A stretch of DNA of 64,000 bases. It comes from Lysinibacillus_B sp050613145 (lineage in GTDB: Bacteria > Bacillota > Bacilli > Bacillales_A > Planococcaceae). Below are positions 56,952-64,000 of this stretch, in pieces. The DNA lies in the NCBI RefSeq assembly GCF_050613145.1, contig NZ_CP192507.1:4030001-4094000 (forward strand), given 5' to 3'. The notes under the pieces are model-generated. The model had not been told where the DNA came from, searched no databases, and worked only from the letters and a program-made list of their open reading frames with translations. The translations under genes and the position numbers were made by a program. How positions within the stretch are numbered: the first letter of the stretch is position 1; the number at the start of each line of letters is the position of its first letter.

Positions 56952-57209
56952 CTACATCGCAGTAACCGCAACAACTGCAGCTCCAACTTGAATGCCGCAA
57001 GCTTTCCCAAGTTCTTTTTTCGACTCAACGAGATGAACTGGTATCCCGATTTCTTTCGCGAGAAGAATGGCCGGATCGGTTACCCAACTGTCTGCATCAA
57101 GTGCAATAAAAACTTTGGTCACTTGTCCAGCACGCATCGCTTTCACTGCTTGCTTTGTACCTATGATTGTTTGACTAGCCTGTGTTACTTTATCATAAGA
57201 CATTTTCAT
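56952..57209 (-). CDS. rplGB: YbxF-type L7Ae-family k-turn-binding protein
   Basis: The 85-residue protein begins MKMSYDKVTQASQTIIGTKQ and has the L7Ae core VTKVFIALDADSW ... GIPVHLVESKKELGKACGI. Relatives bind kink-turn RNA and associate with ribosomes. A promoter lies just upstream (57249-57277). GGAGG precedes the ATG. It heads rplGB-rpsL-rpsG-fusA-tuf. Confidence 0.93.
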   Translation of the reverse strand: MKMSYDKVTQASQTIIGTKQAVKAMRAGQVTKVFIALDADSWVTDPAILLAKEIGIPVHLVESKKELGKACGIQVGAAVVAVTAM

Positions 57210-57248
57210 ATCCTCCGAAGTACAGACAGTTAACTATCAACCTTGAAT

Positions 57249-57277
57249 ATATTATCATCCCTAATACCGAGTGTCAA
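57249..57277 (-). promoter_or_regulatory. str operon promoter
   Basis: TTGACA (57272-57277), a 17-base spacer and TAATAT (57249-57254) on the - strand, placed between the rpoC terminator and the YbxF gene. Confidence 0.75.
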
Positions 57278-57284
57278 CTAATAT

Positions 57285-57319
57285 CTTTAAAAATCCCGGG
57301 TAGGAACATGCCTACCCGG
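57285..57319 (-). terminator. rpoC terminator
   Basis: CCGGGTAGG pairs with CCTACCCGG around ATGTTC-type loop bases, followed by ATTTTTAAAG on the - strand, 11 bases past rpoC. Confidence 0.85.
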
Positions 57320-57329
57320 AATACATCAT

Positions 57330-60300
57330 TTATTCAAATGCAGTTAATTCTTCTTCCGTTGCATCTATATCATCTGCAATGCGGATTTGACGGTAACGTT
57401 GCATACCAGTACCTGCAGGAACAAGTTTACCGATAATTACGTTTTCCTTCAGACCAAGGAGCTCATCACGCTTACCTTTAATCGCTGCATCCGTTAACAC
57501 ACGTGTTGTTTCTTGGAATGATGCAGCAGATAAGAACGATTCTGTTTCAAGAGACGCTTTTGTAATACCGAGGATTACTGGGCGACATGTTGCAGGGTTT
57601 TTCCCACTTAAAACAGCCTCTACGTTTGCCTCAGCAAATTGATGCACATCTAGTAATGAACCTGGTAATAGCTCTGTATCACCCGCTTCAATTACGCGCA
57701 CTTTACGAAGCATTTGACGAACCATTACTTCGATGTGCTTGTCACCAATTTCTACCCCTTGCATACGGTATACTTTTTGTACTTCTTTCAACAGATACTC
57801 TTGAACTGTTGCTACATCTTTTACTTTTAATAATTGTTTTGGATCGATAGAACCTTCTGTAAGAATTTGACCAGGCTTCACTTCATCACCTAGCACTACT
57901 TTCAGACGTGAATTATATGGCGCCTGATATTTACGTGTTTCTACTTCACCTGTAATTGTGATTTCTTTTAAGCCTTCGCGAATTTCTTCGATGTCTGTAA
58001 CCGAACCTGAGATTTCAGAAATAACCGCCTGCCCTTTCGGATTACGTGCCTCAAAAATCTCTTGGATACGTGGAAGACCTTGTGTAATATCGTTTCCGGC
58101 TACCCCACCTGTATGGAATGTACGCATCGTTAACTGCGTACCTGGCTCACCAATCGATTGAGCAGCGATAATACCTACCGCTTCCCCAACTTCTACTTCG
58201 TCGCCAGTAGCTAAGTTCATACCGTAACATTTTTTACATACTCCATGCTTTGTATTACATGTGAATGCAGAACGGATTGTTACTTGCTCGATACCAGCTT
58301 CTTCAATAACTTTTGCGATATCTTGTGTAATTAATCCATCACGTTCTAAAACAACTGCCCCTGTTTCAGGGTGTAGGATTGTTTTCTTCGTATAACGCCC
58401 TACGATACGCTCATCTAGTGCTTCGATAACCTCGTTACCTTCCATTAACGCACCGATTGTTAAACCACGGTCCGTACCACAATCATCTTCACGAACGATT
58501 ACGTCTTGTGCAACGTCTACTAGACGACGCGTTAAGTAACCTGAGTCGGCCGTTTTTAACGCTGTATCGGCAAGACCTTTACGCGCACCGTGAGTCGAGA
58601 TGAAGTACTCTAATACCGTTAAACCTTCACGGAATGAAGATTTGATTGGTAACTCGATAATACGACCAGCTGGGTTGGCCATCAGACCACGCATACCAGC
58701 AAGCTGTGTAAAGTTCGATGCGTTACCACGGGCACCAGAGTCAGACATCATGAAGATTGGGTTTGTTTTTTGTAAAGAGTCCATCAGCTTGCCTTGGATA
58801 ACATCCTTCGCTTTTGACCAGATCTCGATTACGCGATCATAGCGCTCTTCCTCTGTGATTAAACCACGACGGAATTGCTTCATCACTTTGTCTACTTTTT
58901 CCTGTGCTTCTTCAAGGATTTTACCTTTATCAGGTAATACCTCGATATCCGATACACCTACTGTAATACCAGCACGAGTTGAGTATTTGAAACCTAAGTC
59001 TTTCATGCGGTCAAGCATTTTAGAAGTTTCAGTAATTTTAAACTGCTTAAATACTTGTGCGATAACGTTTCCTAAGAATTTCTTACGGAATGGTGGCACA
59101 GCTGGAATCGAATCAAAATGCTTACGTAATATAGCTTGGCGTTGCGCTTGGATTTGTTCATCTTCTGATAATGAAGCATATCCTTCCGTTGCTTCCACCT
59201 CTGCAAGTGCTTCTGCATCAATTGTTAATTTCACAAAATACTTCTCAGGTGTTTTATCTTCTAAGTTTGTATCTGTTGGTTCATTAATGTAAGGGAACGA
59301 TGCCGGTAAAATTTCGTTGAAGATTACCTTACCAACAGTCGTTAATAAGAACATGCTATTTTGCTCTTCCGTAAACGTCGGGTTGTTTAATGAAGAAGCT
59401 TTAATCGCAATACGTGTGTGTAAATGCACATGACCTGTTTGATATGCAATTAACACTTCATCTGGACCGTAGAAGATAGCGCCTTCACCACGTGCACCTT
59501 CACGCTCAAGCGTTAAGTAGTAGTTACCTAATACCATATCTTGAGACGGTGTTACAACTGGTTTACCATCTTTCGGGTTCAGGATGTTTTGAGCTGCTAA
59601 CATAAGTAGGCGAGCTTCTGCTTGTGCTTCTGCTGATAATGGTACGTGTACCGCCATTTGGTCACCATCGAAGTCAGCGTTATAAGCTGTACATACTAAT
59701 GGGTGAAGACGAATGGCACGACCTTCTACTAATGTCGGCTCGAATGCTTGAATACCAAGACGGTGAAGCGTCGGGGCACGGTTAAGTAATACCGGATGCT
59801 CACGAATAACGTCTTCTAAAACGTCCCATACTTCATTGTGCATACGCTCGATTTTACGCTTTGCACTCTTAATGTTATGCGCAAGACCACGTTCTACCAG
59901 TTCTTTCATAACAAAAGGCTTGAATAACTCAATCGCCATTTCTTTTGGTAGACCACATTGGTACATTTTTAAGTTTGGACCTACTACGATAACGGAACGA
60001 CCAGAATAGTCTACACGTTTACCAAGTAAGTTTTGACGGAAACGACCTTGTTTCCCTTTCAGCATGTGTGAAAGCGATTTTAATGGACGGTTACCAGGAC
60101 CTGTTACTGGACGACCACGACGACCGTTATCAATTAAAGCATCTACTGCTTCTTGTAACATACGTTTTTCGTTTTGTACGATGATGCTTGGTGCACCAAG
60201 ATCCAGTAAACGTTTTAAACGGTTGTTACGGTTAATAACACGACGGTATAAATCGTTTAAGTCAGAAGTTGCGAAACGACCACCATCTAATTGCACCATT

Positions 60301-61019
60301 GGACGAAGCTCAGGTGGAATAACAGGCAGTACATCAAGAATCATCCAAGATGGCTTATTGCCTGAGTTACGGAATGATTCTACTACTTCAAGGCGTTTAA
60401 TCGCACGTGTACGGCGTTGTCCTTGAGCAGTTTTTAACTCTTCTTTTAACATAACCGTTTCTTCTTCTAAGTCGATTTGTTCAAGAAGCTTTTTAATCGC
60501 TTCTGCGCCCATCGCCGCTTCGAATGTATTACCGAATTTTTCACGGTATGCACGGTATTCTTTTTCAGAAAGTAGTTGTTTATGTTCTAAATTTGTACCT
60601 GCAGCATCAATTACTACATAAGATGCAAAGTAAATGACTTCCTCAAGTGCACGTGGTGACATATCTAAAATCAGCCCCATACGACTTGGGATACCTTTGA
60701 AGTACCAAATATGCGATACAGGAGCAGCTAATTCAATATGCCCCATGCGCTCACGACGAACCTTTGCACGTGTTACTTCAACACCACAACGATCACAAAC
60801 TACACCTTTATAACGAACACGTTTGTATTTACCACAGTGACATTCCCAATCTTTTGTTGGTCCAAAGATTCGTTCACAGAAAAGACCATCTTTTTCTGGT
60901 TTTAATGTACGGTAGTTGATTGTTTCCGGCTTCTTCACTTCACCATAAGACCAAGAGCGAATCTTGTCTGGAGAAGCTAAACCAATTTTCATATATTCAA
61001 ATTCATTAACGTCTATCAA
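57330..61019 (-). CDS. rpoC: RNA polymerase beta' subunit
   Basis: The 1229-residue subunit carries the N-terminal zinc ribbon C60-x-C62 ... C75-x2-C78, the catalytic Mg site YNADFDGDQMAVHVPL near residue 450, the bridge helix/trigger loop region (ARKGLADTALKTADSGYLTRR) and a second zinc cluster (CGTDRG ... CNTKHGVCKKCYG). Around residues 596-640 is a stretch (EALAEVEATEGYASLSEDEQ onward) longer than I recall in B. subtilis, accounting for much of the extra length over about 1199. The gap to rpoB is 187 bases with two hairpins. Confidence 0.98.
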   Translation of the reverse strand: MIDVNEFEYMKIGLASPDKIRSWSYGEVKKPETINYRTLKPEKDGLFCERIFGPTKDWECHCGKYKRVRYKGVVCDRCGVEVTRAKVRRERMGHIELAAPVSHIWYFKGIPSRMGLILDMSPRALEEVIYFASYVVIDAAGTNLEHKQLLSEKEYRAYREKFGNTFEAAMGAEAIKKLLEQIDLEEETVMLKEELKTAQGQRRTRAIKRLEVVESFRNSGNKPSWMILDVLPVIPPELRPMVQLDGGRFATSDLNDLYRRVINRNNRLKRLLDLGAPSIIVQNEKRMLQEAVDALIDNGRRGRPVTGPGNRPLKSLSHMLKGKQGRFRQNLLGKRVDYSGRSVIVVGPNLKMYQCGLPKEMAIELFKPFVMKELVERGLAHNIKSAKRKIERMHNEVWDVLEDVIREHPVLLNRAPTLHRLGIQAFEPTLVEGRAIRLHPLVCTAYNADFDGDQMAVHVPLSAEAQAEARLLMLAAQNILNPKDGKPVVTPSQDMVLGNYYLTLEREGARGEGAIFYGPDEVLIAYQTGHVHLHTRIAIKASSLNNPTFTEEQNSMFLLTTVGKVIFNEILPASFPYINEPTDTNLEDKTPEKYFVKLTIDAEALAEVEATEGYASLSEDEQIQAQRQAILRKHFDSIPAVPPFRKKFLGNVIAQVFKQFKITETSKMLDRMKDLGFKYSTRAGITVGVSDIEVLPDKGKILEEAQEKVDKVMKQFRRGLITEEERYDRVIEIWSKAKDVIQGKLMDSLQKTNPIFMMSDSGARGNASNFTQLAGMRGLMANPAGRIIELPIKSSFREGLTVLEYFISTHGARKGLADTALKTADSGYLTRRLVDVAQDVIVREDDCGTDRGLTIGALMEGNEVIEALDERIVGRYTKKTILHPETGAVVLERDGLITQDIAKVIEEAGIEQVTIRSAFTCNTKHGVCKKCYGMNLATGDEVEVGEAVGIIAAQSIGEPGTQLTMRTFHTGGVAGNDITQGLPRIQEIFEARNPKGQAVISEISGSVTDIEEIREGLKEITITGEVETRKYQAPYNSRLKVVLGDEVKPGQILTEGSIDPKQLLKVKDVATVQEYLLKEVQKVYRMQGVEIGDKHIEVMVRQMLRKVRVIEAGDTELLPGSLLDVHQFAEANVEAVLSGKNPATCRPVILGITKASLETESFLSAASFQETTRVLTDAAIKGKRDELLGLKENVIIGKLVPAGTGMQRYRQIRIADDIDATEEELTAFE

Positions 61020-61080
61020 GGAGCCTACCTCCCTTTAGTATAAGTCCTTTAATGACTTTTCCGTAGCTCGACATTTAATG

Positions 61081-61119
61081 GCAAAAAAAGTTTAAACGCT
61101 ATCCGATTAAACTTTTTGC
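61081..61119 (-). promoter_or_regulatory. Terminator-like hairpin in the rpoB-rpoC gap
   Basis: GCAAAAA-GTTTAA pairs with TTAAAC-TTTTTGC, 13 bp with a 2-nt bulge and an 11-nt loop, T-rich on the - strand side. It could lower rpoC transcription or be a processing site. Confidence 0.45.
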
Positions 61120-61146
61120 ACAGGAAAATTACATCAGTAATAAATG

Positions 61147-61167
61147 TGGGCAGGCAATACCTGCCCA
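61147..61167 (-). promoter_or_regulatory. GC-rich hairpin in the rpoB-rpoC gap
   Basis: TGGGCAGG and CCTGCCCA form a perfect 8-bp stem with a 5-nt loop, 40 bases past the rpoB stop. Confidence 0.5.
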
Positions 61168-61206
61168 TGAAATTTATGACTTTGCTAAAACATTTAGTAC
61201 ATTTTA

Positions 61207-64000
61207 TTATTCAAATGATTCTACTGGCTCTTCTTCCGCAGCTGGTGCAATATTTAATGCATCTGCCGGTTGAAGATCGTCTTCATCATCTAAATCACGA
61301 AGCTCTACCTCTTCATCATTGATTGTTAACATCTTAACATCCATACCTAAAGATTGAAGCTCTTTGATTAATACTTTAAATGATTCTGGTACACCTGGTT
61401 CTGGTACACTCTCACCTTTTACGATTGCTTCATATGTTTTCACACGACCTACAACATCATCTGATTTTACAGTTAAAATCTCTTGTAATGTGTAAGCAGC
61501 ACCGTAAGCTTCAAGTGCCCATACCTCCATCTCACCAAAGCGCTGACCACCGAATTGTGCTTTACCACCAAGCGGTTGTTGCGTTACTAATGAGTATGGA
61601 CCCGTTGAACGTGCATGTAATTTATCGTCAACCATGTGCGCTAGTTTGATCATATACATGACACCAACAGATACACGGTTGTCAAACGGCTCACCTGAAC
61701 GTCCATCATAAAGAATCGTTTTACCATCGCGGTTCATACCAGCTTCTTCCATCGTATCCCAAACATCTTCCTCATTAGCGCCGTCAAATACAGGCGTAGC
61801 CATGTATTCACCTAAGTAGCGTGCAGCCATTCCTAAGTGTAGCTCTAATACTTGTCCGATGTTCATACGAGAAGGTACCCCAAGTGGGTTTAACATAATG
61901 TCAACTGGTGTGCCATCTGGCATAAACGGCATATCTTCTTCCGGTAAGATGCGAGAGATAACCCCTTTGTTACCGTGACGTCCGGCCATTTTGTCCCCAA
62001 CGCGAATTTTACGTTTTTGAACAATATATACACGAACTAATTGGTTTACACCCGGTGGTAATTCATCGCCATCTTCACGATTGAATACTTTTACATCTAG
62101 AACGATACCGCCAGCCCCGTGAGGTACTTTTAATGAAGTATCACGTACTTCACGTGCTTTCTCACCGAAGATTGCATGAAGTAGTCGTTCTTCAGCTGTT
62201 AACTCTGTAACCCCTTTAGGCGTTACTTTCCCTACTAAGATATCGCCATCGCGAACTTCCGCACCAATACGGATGATCCCGCGTTCGTCTAAGTTACGCA
62301 GTGCATCTTCCCCAACGTTTGGAATATCACGTGTGATTTCTTCAGGTCCTAGCTTTGTATCACGAGACTCTGATTCATATTCTTCAATATGAACAGATGT
62401 ATATACATCGTCTTTTACAAGGCGCTCACTCATAATAACCGCATCCTCGTAGTTAAAACCATCCCATGTCATGAACGCAACAAGTACGTTTCGACCAAGT
62501 GCTAATTCGCCGCTTTCCATTGATGGACCGTCAGCTAAAATATCACGTGGTTTTACACGGTCGCCCACTTTTACGATCGGGCGTTGGTTATACGATGTAC
62601 CTTGGTTTGAACGAATGAATTTTTGTAATTTGTATTTTACTAAGTCGCCTTTTACCTCTTTGCCGTCAACTGTTTCAATTGTACGGACATGGATTGAACG
62701 AGCTTCTACATGCTCCACAATCCCATGGTATTTAGCGACAACAGCAGCACCAGAGTCACGCGCGTCAACGTGTTCCATACCAGTACCAACAAATGGTGCC
62801 TCTGGATTTAATAACGGAACCGCTTGACGTTGCATGTTCGCACCCATAAGCGCACGGTTTGAGTCATCGTTCTCTAAGAACGGAATACAAGCTGTGGCAG
62901 CAGATACGACTTGCTTTGGTGATACATCCATGTAGTCAATGACTTCACGTTTGAACACCGTGTTATCACCACGGAAACGTCCTACTACTTCTTCGTTAGC
63001 AAACGTTTTATCTGGGTTTAATATGGAGTTCGCTTGCGCTACTACATAGTTATCTTCTTCATCCGCCGTTAAGTAGTTAATTTGCCCTGTTACTTGACCA
63101 GTTTCAGGGTCTACACGACGGTAAGGCGTTTCGATAAAGCCGAATTTGTTTACTTTTGCGAACGATGAAAGCGAGTTAATCAAACCGATGTTTGGTCCCT
63201 CAGGCGTTTCAATCGGACACATACGGCCATAGTGAGAGTAGTGAACGTCACGTACTTCCATACCAGCACGTTCACGTGTTAAACCACCAGGTCCTAATGC
63301 AGATAAACGACGTTTGTGCGTTAACTCTGCTAATGGGTTTGTTTGATCCATGAATTGCGATAACTGTGAGCTACCAAAGAACTCTTTAATCGACGCAATC
63401 ACCGGACGGATGTTGATTAGCTGTTGTGGTACGATAGCTGCTGTGTCATTGATAGACATACGCTCACGTACGACACGCTCCATACGAGATAAACCGATAC
63501 GGAATTGGTTTTGCAGTAGCTCACCAACAGAACGTAAACGACGGTTACCTAAATGGTCGATATCATCCGTATTACCTACACCATATAATAAGTCAAAGAA
63601 GTATGAAACCGACGCTAAAATATCAGCTGGTGTAAGATTTTTTACTTCTTCATCGATATATGCATTAGAAATTACATTAATTTCTTTTTGTGATTCATCA
63701 TTTGGGGCATAAATTTTAATCGATTGTACCGTAATATCATCCTCTAATACGCCACCTACTTGTGATAGCGTACGGAAACCAACACCTTTTTCTAAATAAG
63801 GTATTAATTTATCCAATGTACGACGATCGATTAATGTACCCTTTTCAACTAAAACCTCACCAGTTTCTGGATCAGCTAATGTTTCTGCAATCGTTTGGTT
63901 GAATAAACGATTTTTAATGTGCAGCTTTTTATTCATTTTATAGCGACCAACATTCGCTAAATCATAGCGTTTTGCATCGAAGAAACGTGAGTAAAGTAAA
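61207..64000 (-). CDS. rpoB: RNA polymerase beta subunit, C-terminal part
   Basis: The gene enters from beyond the right edge; about 931 codons are visible, beginning inside LYSRFFDAKRYDLANVGRYK. The rifampicin-binding region reads FFGSSQLSQFMDQTNPLAEL ... THKRRLSALGPGGL with no known resistance change. GNKGVISRI and GGKAQFGGQRFGEMEVWALE near the C-terminus match beta. The acidic tail (LRDLDDEDDLQPADALNIAP) is typical of Bacillales. Confidence 0.98.
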   Translation of the reverse strand, partial: LLYSRFFDAKRYDLANVGRYKMNKKLHIKNRLFNQTIAETLADPETGEVLVEKGTLIDRRTLDKLIPYLEKGVGFRTLSQVGGVLEDDITVQSIKIYAPNDESQKEINVISNAYIDEEVKNLTPADILASVSYFFDLLYGVGNTDDIDHLGNRRLRSVGELLQNQFRIGLSRMERVVRERMSINDTAAIVPQQLINIRPVIASIKEFFGSSQLSQFMDQTNPLAELTHKRRLSALGPGGLTRERAGMEVRDVHYSHYGRMCPIETPEGPNIGLINSLSSFAKVNKFGFIETPYRRVDPETGQVTGQINYLTADEEDNYVVAQANSILNPDKTFANEEVVGRFRGDNTVFKREVIDYMDVSPKQVVSAATACIPFLENDDSNRALMGANMQRQAVPLLNPEAPFVGTGMEHVDARDSGAAVVAKYHGIVEHVEARSIHVRTIETVDGKEVKGDLVKYKLQKFIRSNQGTSYNQRPIVKVGDRVKPRDILADGPSMESGELALGRNVLVAFMTWDGFNYEDAVIMSERLVKDDVYTSVHIEEYESESRDTKLGPEEITRDIPNVGEDALRNLDERGIIRIGAEVRDGDILVGKVTPKGVTELTAEERLLHAIFGEKAREVRDTSLKVPHGAGGIVLDVKVFNREDGDELPPGVNQLVRVYIVQKRKIRVGDKMAGRHGNKGVISRILPEEDMPFMPDGTPVDIMLNPLGVPSRMNIGQVLELHLGMAARYLGEYMATPVFDGANEEDVWDTMEEAGMNRDGKTILYDGRSGEPFDNRVSVGVMYMIKLAHMVDDKLHARSTGPYSLVTQQPLGGKAQFGGQRFGEMEVWALEAYGAAYTLQEILTVKSDDVVGRVKTYEAIVKGESVPEPGVPESFKVLIKELQSLGMDVKMLTINDEEVELRDLDDEDDLQPADALNIAPAAEEEPVESFE

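Noticed and set aside
61207..62000. Resistance mutations in rpoB, rpsL, rplV or 16S
   Set aside because: The motifs seen by eye are wild type; nothing supports a resistance claim.

Overview
The window is chromosomal DNA of a low-GC, endospore-forming member of the Bacillales. The gene content and order (mrp-gerD-kbaA next to an rrn operon, then cwlD, rpsI-rplM-truA-ecfTA2A1, the alpha/spc/S10 ribosomal cluster, the str operon and rpoBC) match the origin-proximal region of Bacillus. Malate synthase G, a Liv-type uptake cluster and several Bacillaceae-type intergenic repeats make the Lysinibacillus/Solibacillus (Planococcaceae) group my best guess. That genus-level placement is inference; I cannot run a 16S search.

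Layout. 1-4.8 kb (- strand): a Liv-type ABC uptake operon with an AMP-forming acyl-CoA ligase embedded in it. 5.2 kb: tRNA-Asn. 5.6-7.1 kb (+): a second acyl-CoA synthetase. 7.2-8.0 kb: an alpha/beta hydrolase that lost its N-terminus beside a repeat remnant. 8.4-13.5 kb (-): a complete 16S-23S-5S operon with no spacer tRNA, three tandem candidate promoters and strong terminators. 13.9-18.3 kb: sporulation and germination genes (a decayed PdaB-like protein, kbaA, gerD, mrp/salA, cwlD). 18.3-23.3 kb: a heterodimeric ABC exporter with a small partner gene, a near-consensus parS-like site and a soluble chemoreceptor. 23.8-28.1 kb (-): ecfA1-ecfA2-ecfT-truA and rplM-rpsI. 28.5-42.8 kb (-): the S10-spc-alpha ribosomal cluster with secY, adk, infA and rpoA. 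map is missing; in its place is a promoter and a roughly 250-nt leader rich in hairpins. 43.3-52.3 kb: a block absent from this place in Bacillus, holding a Bce-type two-component/ABC peptide-antibiotic module, a LysR regulator, malate synthase G and three intergenic repeats. 52.4-64 kb (-): tuf, fusA, rpsG, rpsL, a YbxF-type L7Ae protein, rpoC and the 3' part of rpoB.

How it works together. Most of the window is the translation and transcription core, transcribed on the - strand from candidate promoters upstream of rpsJ, infA, rplM and the YbxF gene, with leaders or hairpins at several junctions. Accessory genes sit where Bacillus synteny is broken, often beside repeats.

I found no CRISPR array, prophage, transposase or obvious defence system. 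Nothing here can be claimed as a new multi-gene system from sequence alone. The best leads are the infA leader that replaces map, the catalytically dead PdaB homologue, the paired operator upstream of malate synthase, the long palindromes between core operon genes, and a short repeat motif shared between the rRNA spacer and intergenic elements.
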